NCBI RefSeq assembly: GCF_932526225.1
Contig: NC_064034.1
Location: 14,582,887-14,646,886 of the forward strand
Length of the DNA: 64,000 bases
DNA from: Nematostella vectensis
Lineage: Eukaryota > Cnidaria > Anthozoa > Actiniaria > Edwardsiidae
Direction of reading: 5' to 3'
This document shows positions 1 through 8,415 of the stretch, piece by piece. A model generated the notes under the pieces. It worked only from the letters and a program-made list of their open reading frames with translations. It made no database searches and was not told the origin of the DNA. Position 1 is the first letter of the stretch; each line of letters begins with the position of its first letter. The position numbers were made by a program, and so were the translations under genes.

Positions 1-1029
1 TGGGGAGATAAAGAGGGGCCTCACGATATGCTCAAGGAGTGGGCACAAGGGAACATCCGCTGGTTCGAGTCCGACTACCGCTGCCTGTGTAAAGACTGCG
101 GAAAGCCGTACAGTACGTGCGACTGTGGCTCTGCCGCGCCCTCCTCCAGGCTCCACAACATAAAGGGCCGGATCTGGTGTCATCCAGATTCCCAACAGCT
201 TGAGGTGTTTCGAGAGGAGTGGGATGGGGTGGCGTTCGACGCGGCGATCGAGCAGGCCCACCCAAGCGATATGTGGGTGTGCTCGACCAACAAGATGGGG
301 GCCCTTGTCCAGCAGCGATTGGTAGAGCACCACAGGGAAAACTACCCCCGATTGCCAGCAACCATCCGCTTTGACCCCGATTCCAGCGTCGCGCACCGTT
401 ATCGCAAGAAAGGGAGGCTGGTGCCCGTGCCAGGCAAAAGGGGTGAGAAGGTCGACGCGTACAAAGGCACGGTAGTCGAGGTTCCTCTCGGCGCGGTCCT
501 TAACGGGCTTCCCCTCGGGTGGAAATACGCGGGCTGGGGGACAGTCCACCGGGTGCAGGGCAAGACTATCCAGACTCCAAGACGTTTGTTTATCGTAGAC
601 CACATCTTAGAGGGCTGGATCACGAATGCTGTATACACCGGCATCTCCCGCGTGCGGCGCGCCGACCAGATAGTCCGCGTGATCCCCCCCGATGATATCC
701 CCGGTGCCTTGGTTCCCACAGGACTGCAGGCTACGCCCAGTGAAGAGCTCATTATAGCGCGAATAAAGCGATACGCTATAGACGACAGGCAAAAGGGCCG
801 CACAAAGTACACGGGGCCACACCACGTTCTGACGGTAGACCACGTACTCGGCATGATTGCTGACGCGGAAAAGAAGTGCACGGTCTGTGGCACTCAGCTT
901 CTGCTTCAGGGGTACGCCAAGAGTCATCCCCAATGCTTCAGTATCGACCGGCTGGACGACAGTCAGGGTCACTACAAGTGGAATGTCAGACCCACGTGCC
1001 TTAGCTGCAATAGAAGGCACAAGCGCTGA
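1..1029 (+). CDS. SF1-type helicase C-terminal part fused to an HNH nuclease domain (5' end outside window)
   Basis: The frame is open from the first base, so the ATG at 28 is probably internal and the N-terminal helicase core lies upstream of the window. Around residues 180-190 the sequence VHRVQGKT and about 35 residues later YTGISRVR resemble the last two motifs of Pif1/RecD-like superfamily 1 helicases, which unwind DNA by ATP hydrolysis. A Cys-rich patch near the start (CKDCG, CDCG) may bind zinc. The last 50 residues have CTVC, then SIDRLDD, GH and CLSCN, the usual order of an HNH (treble-clef) nuclease. The fusion suggests a replication or processing enzyme of the viral element; role inferred from family. 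It ends convergently with the integrase. No stop interrupts the visible part, unlike most of its neighbours. Confidence 0.7.
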   Translation, partial: WGDKEGPHDMLKEWAQGNIRWFESDYRCLCKDCGKPYSTCDCGSAAPSSRLHNIKGRIWCHPDSQQLEVFREEWDGVAFDAAIEQAHPSDMWVCSTNKMGALVQQRLVEHHRENYPRLPATIRFDPDSSVAHRYRKKGRLVPVPGKRGEKVDAYKGTVVEVPLGAVLNGLPLGWKYAGWGTVHRVQGKTIQTPRRLFIVDHILEGWITNAVYTGISRVRRADQIVRVIPPDDIPGALVPTGLQATPSEELIIARIKRYAIDDRQKGRTKYTGPHHVLTVDHVLGMIADAEKKCTVCGTQLLLQGYAKSHPQCFSIDRLDDSQGHYKWNVRPTCLSCNRRHKR

Positions 1030-1064
1030 TCGCGCTAGCGTGGGGGCTTTTTTGGCCGCTAGCG
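1030..1064. terminator. GC-rich palindromic spacer between convergent genes
   Basis: The short gap between the helicase stop and the integrase stop, and the first bases of the integrase end, repeat GCTAGCGT on both strands and include a T6 run. The two CGCTAGCG blocks at about 1056-1074 can fold back on each other. A bidirectional transcription end is a reasonable inference from position; nothing else supports it. Confidence 0.3.
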
Positions 1065-1988
1065 TCACGCTAGCGTCGCGCTACGCAACTGCGAACGCGT
1101 GAAGCCGTGCTTAGAGTACGCCGTGTAATACAACACTGGCTGTCCGGGCTCCATGACCCTCTTTAGTATTGGGTATGCCTTGCGTGTCCACCACGGGTCC
1201 GTCGCTCGCCGTCGGCCCTTGTCCTGAAGGTCTTCCTCGTTTACGGCGATGTACACCTCCGTTCCGACCTCTAAGGTGACCTCTAAGGGAGGCTTTTCGG
1301 CTTTGAGAGGCACGCGCCTAAGCTTTATGGCGTCCTTAGGCGCAAAGCCAGTCATGCAAGTCTTCGTTGCGTTCATGTCCGAGATGACGATAGGCAAAGC
1401 AGTAACCCACTCGCGGTTTGTCTTGCCGGATGCAAGATCCTTCGAGTACTGCGCTGTGCCAGCCAGCGATGGAAAGACTCGGCGAAAGCCTGGCTCAGCC
1501 CGTCGGACCTCCACCCCGTGGTCTGTTAGGAGCTTTGTGGTAGCACCCTTGAACTCCGTGCCGTCATCAACCATGAGGACTTTAGGCCATGCGAGAGGTC
1601 CCTCTGCATAGATGCCAGCGAGTTTGCGGGAGACGACGGCCGCGCTCTTAGTCCTCAGTGGGCGGGCGGCTTTATATCGTGAAGCAACGTCAACGACAGT
1701 CAGTTCATACTTGTACCCGCGGTCGGTTGGCAAAAATAGCAGGTCCGACTGGTGGATACGGTTTGGCATCTGCTCCTAAAAGTGGGCGTAGGTAGTCGGA
1801 GGAGAGGGTGTCTTTGTGTAGCCCCCGACGGGCTGCGGGCTTACCCACTTGCGCACTCGGTCTATGGAGGCTGAGCCCTTAGGAAGTTTGGCATGCAGAG
1901 CGGTCACTCCCTGGAAACCACCTCTGGCGTAGTAAATAGGACGAAGGAACGCATCGAGTTCTTCGTCGGACATGCGCTTCGCCGCCAT
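1065..1988 (-). pseudogene. Retroviral-type (DDE) integrase of Polinton class, interrupted
   Basis: The gene reads from an ATG at 1988 and continues in the same frame through an in-frame TAG at 1776-1778. The first 70 codons look like the N-terminal helical region of Polinton/adintovirus integrases. After the stop come the RNase H-like core with the first Asp in HQSDLLF and the second in VDDGTEF, and an SH3/chromo-like C-terminal part (EVGTEVYI). The third catalytic residue is absent from the main frame. An AES-type motif at the expected spacing is visible in another frame around 1450-1500, so a pair of compensating frameshifts is likely. The enzyme would insert the linear element DNA into host chromosomes; this copy should be inactive. 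Its presence is the main argument that the surrounding cluster is an integrated element. Confidence 0.8.
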
Positions 1989-2127
1989 TACGTGTCGGCA
2001 ATAATGTATTGCAATACATTGCAACAGGTGTATCAGTCTCCAACAGGCGGTTGCCGCCTGCTCGGGCGTGCATACGCACTGCTGCGCGATACGCTTGGTC
2101 TTTCTAAGGCCGGTCTGCAATCATCTT

Positions 2128-2163
2128 ATACGTATACGTATACGTATACGTATGCGTATACGC
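2128..2163. repeat. (TATACG)n microsatellite
   Basis: Five to six copies of TATACG with one TATGCG variant lie between the integrase start and the membrane protein end. A second Tyr/Thr/His-like reading in the shadow frames comes only from this repeat. A related CATGCG/GTGT-rich stretch lies at about 2645-2710. Confidence 0.85.
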
Positions 2164-2205
2164 GCAGCATGGAAAAAGGCCGCCTAGACGCGGCGCCGGA
2201 ACGGC

Positions 2206-2719
2206 AGCTACATCACAGCAAGCGGCTAGCTGCGTAGCCGATGGCGAGAGCGCCCGCGCCAATGTACGCCAACTCGGCGTTTTTCTGCGTTTTGCTGGGG
2301 GTGTAGTAGTCGGACAGCTCAGGTGCCCGCATCGACTCCAGGGATTGTTCTGGCCGGGTCTGGTTGTAGAGTTTGAGCGCGTAGTCAGTGTCGGTGAAGT
2401 TTTACTTTGCGAGGGACCCTCTCTCGCGACTTTGAGCTTGCCAATCGAGGATTTTTTGTCGCCGCTGTTGGTAGCGTCCATAGTCTTGTTGGTATTTCTC
2501 TAGGGCCTTGTCGTGCCTCTCCTTCTTAGCTAAGGCAGGGCTCTCATCGTTCGACAGGAACTTTGCGAGGTAGTTGCCACCAACGAATGCAGTCGCGTTT
2601 AGGACGGCGTCGCCAACCAAAATCGCGATAGAGACTATCGAGTAGTGTGTGTGTGCTTTGCACACTTCACGTGCAGTGTGTACGTATGCGCATGCGCATG
2701 TATTGTGCAAAGCATGCAC
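2206..2719 (-). pseudogene. Small membrane protein of the viral element (charged coil plus C-terminal TM), one nonsense codon
   Basis: The open frame begins upstream near 2690-2719 (exact start unclear because a GT-rich repeat precedes it). A hydrophobic segment (about AILVGDAVLNATAFVGGNYL) is followed by a Lys/Glu/Gln-rich helix. A TAA at 2402-2404 interrupts the frame, and the same frame then continues with a KLYNQT-type stretch and a hydrophobic C-terminus (AYIGAGALAIGYAASRLL) to a stop at about 2206. Reading through the stop in the same frame gives a sensible protein, so this is a nonsense mutation rather than a gene end. I associate this architecture with an uncharacterised family in cnidarian Polinton-like elements; function unknown, possibly a virion membrane or minor capsid component. 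Confidence 0.6.
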
Positions 2720-2789
2720 GAGTCTAATACATGTGGTAGTTAGTGTAGCACACTGCAGTACACTGCAACATGGGCAGGATCTTCTGGTC

Positions 2790-2990
2790 CTCGAGGTAAC
2801 CCTTCAAAGCGTCAGCACCTGCAACGGCGGCAGTCATTTTTGCGTAGTTCATGGCGTTCGCGGAGGGGTCTTTGGTGAAGTCCTCGCGCAAGACCTTGCG
2901 CCCAACCCAGCCGATACCGGCGACGGGGCCGGTTATGACTGCGGCGTCGGTGATGGTCTTTGTAATCTCGCTCTGCTGCGTCGTCGGCAT
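2790..2990 (-). CDS. Small conserved membrane protein of Polinton-like elements
   Basis: A short frame starting MPTTQQ with a hydrophobic patch (VITGPVAGIGWVG), then a basic/acidic middle (KVLREDF, DPSANAMNY) and a second hydrophobic helix (KMTAAVAGADALKGYL) ending in EDQKILP. The part after about 2790 is probably not native, because the conserved-looking end is KILP and the following residues come from the flanking GT-rich repeat. I recognise it as one of the small proteins that accompany capsid genes in cnidarian Polinton-like clusters; there is no known function. It lies head to tail with its neighbours on the minus strand, as expected for a late operon-like block. The family assignment is from memory and cannot be checked here. 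Confidence 0.55.
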
Positions 2991-3070
2991 TGCGGTGCAC
3001 GGACGTGCGGATATGGGTGGGGCCCTCGTGTCTTAATGTCTGCTTACTCCATGGATAACAGCCGAGATTT

Positions 3071-3313
3071 TCACTGTCCGGGAGCGCGAAGCGCTGTCGC
3101 CGGAACGCGATCCTTGGTCTGCTGTGCGGCCGGAGTCACGTCGGTAGCTCGCTGGTTAACAGCTGGTGTACGAGTGAACGCGGCAGCTAGCTCCCGCCTA
3201 CGTGTGTAGAGACCGATCAGTGACACTAGAAGACCAGCGACCCCGATAACCGAGCTAGCCGAGCAGGCAGAGTTGCTTACCGGGACTGGTGTGTGTATGC
3301 CTTCGGCGCGCAA
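3071..3313 (-). CDS. Short single-pass membrane protein, unknown function
   Basis: Eighty codons. One clear membrane segment (SSVIGVAGLLVSLIGLY) is followed by an Arg-rich, then Thr/Pro/Ala-rich tail, suggesting an N-out or N-in single-pass protein with a basic cytoplasmic or virion-internal tail. It lies in the same orientation as the adjacent element genes and ends where a different frame of the next gene begins. I do not recognise the family. Element context and the membrane segment are the only support for it being real. Confidence 0.4.
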   Translation of the reverse strand: MRAEGIHTPVPVSNSACSASSVIGVAGLLVSLIGLYTRRRELAAAFTRTPAVNQRATDVTPAAQQTKDRVPATALRAPGQ

Positions 3314-3316
3314 GCC

Positions 3317-3640
3317 CTAGCGTCCCTGCGTCTCGCTAGCGACCGGCGACCCAACGTGTTGCACGACACGTAGTGTCTCTTTCCTCGCTCTGTTAAGTCT
3401 CTGCCAAGCGCCTCCCAGCTTCGACTCGCCCAGGGTGTTTAGGTCTGGTCGCGGGTGGTTGGGGGCTCGTGATTCTCTCCGCCAACGCCGAAGGCGTACG
3501 TGTAGGTTCATGAGCAGCTTGTTTGTCAGGTTCCGCTGACGTTCCGGCAGGCTGGGCACTAGTACTTCCTTGAGGTTCCTCCATTTGTGTTGACACTCGG
3601 TGTCAACTATTTGGTTGCTGAAGAAGTGGCAAGCTTTCAA
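3317..3640 (-). CDS. Basic hypothetical protein of the viral element
   Basis: Only the C-terminal part of this frame looks coding. It has a Trp/Leu/Arg-rich region (KWRNLKEVLVPSLPERQ, then LHVRLRRWRRE) that could form a basic helical DNA- or RNA-binding domain. The N-terminal part overlaps the end of the next gene in another frame and is probably spurious. I cannot name a family. It sits on the minus strand between the small membrane proteins and the 3,650-4,261 gene. Confidence 0.35.
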   Translation of the reverse strand: MKACHFFSNQIVDTECQHKWRNLKEVLVPSLPERQRNLTNKLLMNLHVRLRRWRRESRAPNHPRPDLNTLGESKLGGAWQRLNRARKETLRVVQHVGSPVASETQGR

Positions 3641-3648
3641 ATGAACGT

Positions 3649-4261
3649 CTACTCTGGGATGGCAGACTCGCCACTGTGCGTTTGCCGTTCCGGCAGGCAA
3701 ACCACTGGTGAGTCCGCGGCTGCTACCTCGTGTTGACACCGCGTGTCAGCGCTTGCCGTTCGTGCGGTGTTCACATGACGTGCTACGTGTAACGCCCCGA
3801 CGGCTAAAGCCATCAAACGACCGCAGCGTAGAGACAGGCTTCCGCACAGTGTGCGGAGCTCGTTGTTAATGATGTAGTCGGACACTAGGTCGTTGTGAAG
3901 ATCGACCACACTGTCTATCGGCAGCGCCATGCCTACTAGCTTGGTCGTAAGCTTTAGAAAGCTGTCTGCCAGGGCGTCCGTAGTCCGGCTGGCTAGAGCG
4001 GTCTCGTATCGCTTCTCGTACTTCCTCACCTCCTCGGCGCTCATGCGTTTGACGTCGTCGTGAGTCAGGGCCTTGCCTACCATTTCTCTCGACTTCCCCG
4101 AGGCTACGAGAATCACGAGTTTTTCCCTCGCGTCTGCTATCTTAGTTAGCTCACCTCCGGTTGCCGTTCCGGCAGGCTGCATCGAGCAGCCCAACGACTC
4201 GACGGCCGGGAGGCCGGCGGCGCCCCCCTCAAGAAGACTCTCAAAGTATTCGTCGCTCATC
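3649..4261 (-). CDS. Conserved alpha-helical protein of Polinton-like elements
   Basis: The start is taken at the MMSDEYFESLL methionines near 4,261, because upstream codons run into a long C homopolymer (4,265-4,282). Residues 45-190 are predicted mostly helical: a basic KALTHDDVKRMSAEEV segment, a KYEKRYETAL helix, then two amphipathic to hydrophobic helices (FLKLTTKLVGMALPIDSVVDL and a Leu/Ala-rich stretch). The tail beyond about 3,780 is low-complexity and probably shifted out of frame. I associate this arrangement with an uncharacterised protein found next to the packaging ATPase in cnidarian elements; it may be a capsid accessory protein. This is inferred from position only. Confidence 0.55.
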
Positions 4262-4264
4262 ATG

Positions 4265-4282
4265 CGCCCCCCCCCCCCCCCC
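4265..4282. repeat. Poly-C homopolymer
   Basis: An uninterrupted run of about 17-18 C just upstream of the 3,649-4,261 gene. Similar runs occur at about 5,266-5,284 (inside the capsid gene), 14,577-14,595 (G on plus) and 39,032-39,047. Length is likely to be poorly determined by sequencing. Confidence 0.9.
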
Positions 4283-4357
4283 CTGCCGTGGCTGAGGTGC
4301 AACACGTGTGATTATATATGTATATGTGCACGCATAGTTATGCCCTAGGGCGGTGGT

Positions 4358-5043
4358 TTACCGTTCAACTAGGGCGATGGTATAAGGGTGACGCAAGCAA
4401 AACTCTAACTTCGAGAACTTTTTCGTCTTGAGGGCCTTCATGTACTCTTTCATGTTCTCTTCTGAGAGCTCCGCGCCGTAGTCATGCAGGATAGCATGCA
4501 TGTCCGCCTTGCTCGGGGTATAGAAGACCACCAAGGCCGCGATGTTCTCACGGAACGGCTTCGTGATGCTGGTGAGCTGCTGCGTGATCACCCACACGCT
4601 CATACCCACGTGGCGCGCGCTGAACGCCAAGTTGACGAGGTGGTCAGAGCGCCTCTTTACATCTTTCGAGGCCGCACAGTCGTCGAGTATGATTAGCGTA
4701 TTAGTACCTTCGAAGAGAGCGGAGACAAACCTCAGCAGTACGTCGATCTGACCCGCCTCAGGTGCGATGACAAACAGACGAATGTCGCCCTCGCCGAAGC
4801 CGTCGTATGTTTTGTTTTAGACAAAGGTAAGGCACATGAGTACGATGTAGTCAAATTTGCCCCGGAAAGGGCCGCGCAGCCGGTCCACTACGAATTGGAT
4901 CTTCCCGCATGACGTCGGGCCCACGATGAGAGCGTTAAATGGGATGTTTTTCGGGTCCATAGCGCGCTGCCGCATCGCTTCGCGCGTTTCGGTGTCTGTG
5001 CTCAGTATTGTATGGACTCTAGCTGTCCGTTCATAAGGTTCAT
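4358..5043 (-). pseudogene. FtsK/HerA (A32-like) genome-packaging ATPase, one nonsense codon
   Basis: Reading on the minus strand from just after the capsid stop, a Walker A-like loop GPTSCGKI appears (the last residue is Ile where Thr or Ser is usual). About 95 residues later comes the Walker B strand TLIILDDCA, followed by a sensor-type VWVITQQ and a C-terminal region ending in IALVER. A TAA at 4,817-4,819 breaks the frame between the Walker motifs, and the same frame continues on both sides. The start is unclear; no ATG is in frame between the capsid stop and the Walker A loop except near 4,960. The enzyme would pump viral DNA into the capsid. Its placement immediately after the major capsid gene matches Polinton-like clusters. 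The altered Walker A and the stop mean it is inactive. Confidence 0.8.
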
Positions 5044-5590
5044 TTAGGCGTCGGCCACCACAAACACGTGACAGATTACGGTACCCGTGCCGCTCGCCGT
5101 GCCTTTTATCTCTAGGTACTCACCGTCGCGGGTGTTGACCAATCGGAGACCACCCCCATGGATAGCACTGTCGTCCGTCGTTCGAAGGTCGATCCACAGA
5201 GCAAACTTGTTATCGCCATAGAACGACTCTGGGCCGATTGCCGGGGCGGCAGGCGCTCCGCTGTGCCCCCCCCCCCCCCCCCCCGGGGAGGGGCGGACGA
5301 ACCGCCTTTTCGCCTCCCTCCAAAAATCCGTGGGGCGCAACCCCTGGCTGAAGACCCTGTTTGGCACGCCGTCGATTGTAACGCGAACGCTCTTGAGGTT
5401 GTCGTCCCTCAGGCTTTCGTATTCCAGCTCCAGATTTTTGATGCCATAGGATAATTTGGTAGCATCGCTTCCGACTACTACCTGGTCAACCGCTGCAAAA
5501 GTGATCTCGAAGAGCAGCGCCTCGGAGAGCGCAAAGGAGGTTGGTCTAAACCAAGACAGCTGTACAATGAGGACGGGAGCGTTCGACAGG
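5044..5590 (-). pseudogene. Double-jelly-roll major capsid protein, C-terminal part with internal deletion
   Basis: The frame from about 5,590 to the stop at 5,044 shows strand-rich capsid sequence: QLSWFRPTSFALSEALLFEI, then VVVGSDATKL and a YGIKNLELEYE strand, later RVTIDGVPN, a Gly-rich insert caused by a C homopolymer, and a C-terminal strand set beginning WIDLRTTDD. This pattern matches the hexon-like major capsid protein of Polintons and Polinton-like viruses. Compared with my expectation for the family, roughly fifty residues between the LEYE strand and the VTIDG strand are missing, and everything N-terminal to about 5,590 has been replaced by a plus-strand gene. The remainder of the ORF to 5,688 is the shadow of that gene. 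It cannot form a capsid. Confidence 0.75.
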
Positions 5591-6170
5591 ACGTTGCAAG
5601 GCTGAAAGGCTTCAAGCTGGCGATGGGGTCCGTGGCAGAGATAGACGCGGTCATCCAGGAGAACGCAGAACGAGTCCAAGAGCTGCAATGGGTGGTAGCC
5701 ACAGACAGGGAGAATATCGACGACCCTAACACGTCAGAGAGTCGGCAAGAGGCCCGTGAGCGCAGCGAGGAGAGGCTATCCGGGATTGACGAACTAGAAC
5801 GCGAAAACCGAGAGCTCGGGAACCAAAAGCCGCTAAGAGAGCGCATCAAAGCCATCTTCAAAAAGCACGGCTTTACCGTCACCGCTTTCGGGTTGGCCGT
5901 AGCGACGACGATCGCGGCCATTGTGAGATCGCTAGGCAGGTCGCTCTCCTCCGTAGCCAGAGGGGTCGGTATCAGGCTTTTAAGCCTTAAAAGGCCATCG
6001 GGAAAAAGCTAGGCGAGCTTCTCTCTGGGTTAGTAGGCAGCATCACGAACTTCGTGTTCAAGGCTGCAGGGGAAGCGGTGAAATTCCTTGTCGAAAATGC
6101 GTGGCTGCTCATTCTAGCCGTAGCCGCGTTCTTGGTTCGTCAAATGCTAAGAAATCATCGGAACAAGTAA
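5590..6170 (+). pseudogene. Coiled-coil plus tail-anchored membrane protein of the viral element, frameshifted
   Basis: From about 5,590 an acidic, Glu/Arg-rich region predicts a long coiled coil (IDAVIQENAERVQELQ, ELERENRELG). Then come a basic KAIFKKHGFTV, a hydrophobic segment, an amphipathic Gly-rich region, and in a second frame a final membrane helix (AWLLILAVAAFL) with a basic end, stop at 6,168-6,170. The frame changes once near 5,975-6,000, where the ORF on one side ends at 6,012. The start is uncertain: the frame is open back to about 5,560 without a good ATG, and MGSVAEID at 5,623 is a candidate. It resembles an uncharacterised protein I associate with cnidarian Polinton-like elements. 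It overlaps the 3' end of the next minus-strand gene by about 15 bases. Confidence 0.6.
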
Positions 6171-7693
6171 TACGCCGCGGCCACCGCAAGTGCCGACAAC
6201 CCCGCCTTGAGGGCGGTGTGTTCACCTTTTTCGCCCGCTCCGGCGGCAGCCATGCTATGCGCAGCATGCATACGTGGAGAGGGGGCAGGCGCCGCGCCCT
6301 CTGCGTGCACTTTCGCAGGGGCGGAAGCCTTGCTTCGCCGCCGCGACGGCACGCGGTCGATCCCCGGATCAGTCGCGTGTTGCACCCTAGGATGCCCACC
6401 GGCCATTTTATGAGCACCGACTGGCTTCGTCTCGGTGTTGATCGCGTTTGCGCCGAGCGTCATGGAGTCTGTGGCTTTCTGCAGCTTATTGTTGTAGCCC
6501 ACGACGCCCTGCTTGTTTATCACCAGATCGCTTGGCATCAGCCACACTCCTGGTGCGACCGAAAGACTCAGTCTCACCTTGGCCTCCTGCACGGCTAACT
6601 GGTACCTTTGCACGCTTTGAGCGATGTCGTTTACTATGATCGCGTCTTCAAGCAGCTTCGTGAACTCCGCCTGCGCCTCCATGGCCGGACCACCAGCTCC
6701 CGCGATAGAGGAACGGACGTTTACCTGCGCGCCAAGCACTGCGTAGACGAACGCTTCGACCGAGCGATCGGGTCTTCCTAGCCCTGCTTTTGTCAGCCCC
6801 TTACCTTTGGGGGGCGCAAACCAGCTATATTGCACGCCCTCGTGGTCGTCGTTGCGTATGTAGCCCACCTGCTTCCCACTATTGTACGTCCCACCTTCGT
6901 CGCTAAACAGATTGAGGTGGCTCGGGTACTCGTCCGCCGCAGTGTCGTAGCCACGGATCACGTGCACGTTGCGATACCCCTCCCCCGGGTAGAACACAAA
7001 CACATCGCCTAGCCCGTGGTTCCGCCCGCCTTTCCATCGGAAGTCCGGCTTTCGCGGCAAACCGAACTCTATACATAGACGCTCGGAAGCGGCCTTCTTG
7101 TAGGGGTTACCTTTTTGCGTGAACGGGCTGTCGCCAGGCAGGGAGGCGGCGAGCTCGTAGAGTATCCTGCGCGTGGTAAAGTAGACGTGAAACCTTAGAA
7201 ATCCCCTGATGACAGAGGGGAGCGTAGCGAAAGCGGGGTCGACTTGGGACACCCCACATCCGGCGGTTGCGCACCAGACCGCAAAGTTGAGTTGCTGTGG
7301 CCAGTACCCATAGGAAGGCTCCGATAGCCACCGGCGAGACTCCTTGGCGGACTTGTGCGTGACTACTATCTCTTTGAATATGTCTCGGACCCTAGTCGTG
7401 AATGATTTGTCCTCAGCCACGTGTATCTCTAGCTGCGTGAGTAGTGGGGTGATGTCTGAGGCCGTGCTCTCCACGGGGGTCGCGGGGATGGCGTAGAGCA
7501 GGCCTCTGCAAGGCCGCGCGAGGGTCAGAGACCTAGGGAAACCGGTTTTTGCGCGTTTGACTTGTTCGGCTATAGCGCGTTTGATATGTTCGGCAACAGA
7601 GGCTCCCGCCGCAACTGCCGCCTCCTTCGTCTCCTCCTCCTCCCTCCGGGGAATCGCCTCCTCGTTCAGCATCCGCCAGCCTTCCCAATCCAT
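6155..7693 (-). CDS. Uncharacterised 512-residue protein of Polinton-like elements (intact)
   Basis: This is the longest unbroken frame of the first element. An N-terminal charged segment (RREEEETKEA) is followed by a large globular region of about residues 55-400 with strand-rich motifs (GYWPQQLNFAVWCATAGCG, FHVYFTTRRILYEL, SDEGG, YSWFAPP, EAFVYAVLGAQVNVRS) and then a helical RYQLAVQEAKVRLSL stretch. The tail is low-complexity Ala/Pro/Arg-rich and ends in a hydrophobic helix (LSALAVAAAYYLF). I recognise the family as a frequent partner of capsid genes in cnidarian virus-like elements, but I know of no experimental function. A structural or membrane-associated virion protein is an inference. 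The open frame is notable among broken neighbours. Confidence 0.65.
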   Translation of the reverse strand: MDWEGWRMLNEEAIPRREEEETKEAAVAAGASVAEHIKRAIAEQVKRAKTGFPRSLTLARPCRGLLYAIPATPVESTASDITPLLTQLEIHVAEDKSFTTRVRDIFKEIVVTHKSAKESRRWLSEPSYGYWPQQLNFAVWCATAGCGVSQVDPAFATLPSVIRGFLRFHVYFTTRRILYELAASLPGDSPFTQKGNPYKKAASERLCIEFGLPRKPDFRWKGGRNHGLGDVFVFYPGEGYRNVHVIRGYDTAADEYPSHLNLFSDEGGTYNSGKQVGYIRNDDHEGVQYSWFAPPKGKGLTKAGLGRPDRSVEAFVYAVLGAQVNVRSSIAGAGGPAMEAQAEFTKLLEDAIIVNDIAQSVQRYQLAVQEAKVRLSLSVAPGVWLMPSDLVINKQGVVGYNNKLQKATDSMTLGANAINTETKPVGAHKMAGGHPRVQHATDPGIDRVPSRRRSKASAPAKVHAEGAAPAPSPRMHAAHSMAAAGAGEKGEHTALKAGLSALAVAAAYYLFR

Positions 7694-7735
7694 GCTCAGT
7701 CCTATTAAACACGAAGGCGGGCTGTGTTCAATACA

Positions 7736-8412
7736 ATGGTGGTCCTACATGCTGTGTTCACCGAAAACGAACTGACGCTCTTCTTCAAGCAGCCGATAAG
7801 GCGCCCACGCTTCGTGGCGCTCCGGCAGTGCTCGCTGTTTAACAGCTGGTATAATCTCGAGCGGGAGCATCAGATAACGACCATAGCCTCCCTCCCGCCC
7901 ATCGCTACTCTGCCAGCCGGGCACCACACGGCCGAGTCCATCGTGGAAACGATCAACCGCGCTGAAAGCAAGATTCTGACCGCGAAGCTGGATCCCCTCA
8001 CCGGGAAGATCGCGCTCATGTCCGAAGGCGTTGCGTCCCTGAATGCCGGGCTTTGCGCACTATTTGGCCTAGAGGCTAAAGACGATCAGTTGGATGGGGG
8101 GGGGCCTCGCACTGCCCGTGGGGGGCCCCACTTAAGGTGACTCTGGCGAAAATAGAGGCCCTCTACATCTTCTGCGATGTCGTAGACCGCACGCAATGCC
8201 TCGCCTTAGACGAGCCTTCAAACGTTCTCGCTTGCCTAGAAACCCGCGGGAGGCCGCACGAGAAAGTCGTCTATGGGCCCGACATCCCCGTTTGTGTCGC
8301 AGCATCTTCCTCTGAGTTTGTCTCGAGTATTTGAATATGGATCAGGGATGACCGCGGTAGACGGGTGGACTTTAAGGGCAAGCCTGTTCGCCTCGTATTA
8401 GCGCTAACCTAG
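7736..8412 (+). pseudogene. Virion-type protein (minor capsid or attachment class) with two frameshifts
   Basis: The first frame starts MVVLHAVFTENELTL at about 7,736 and carries FKQPIRRPRF, a SLFNSWYNL motif and an LPAGHHTAESIVETIN helix; it ends beyond a G homopolymer at 8,094-8,104. A second frame (about 8,137-8,334) continues with AKIEALYIFCDVVD and KVVYGPDIPVC, and a third short frame gives IRDDRGRRVDFKGKP and ends at 8,410-8,412. The three pieces fit one protein broken by two single-base-class shifts. I associate this N-terminal FFKQP/SWYN arrangement with a minor capsid or attachment-related family of Polinton-like elements; role uncertain. It is divergently transcribed from the 512-residue gene, with about 40 bases between starts, so they may share a promoter. 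Confidence 0.55.
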
Positions 8413-8415
8413 GTC

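Noticed and set aside
399..893. Minus-strand ORF of 164 codons
   Set aside because: It is antisense to the helicase/HNH frame and shows no family features.
2649..3209. Plus-strand ORF of 186 codons
   Set aside because: Antisense to three small element genes; its Cys/Gly richness comes from their complement.
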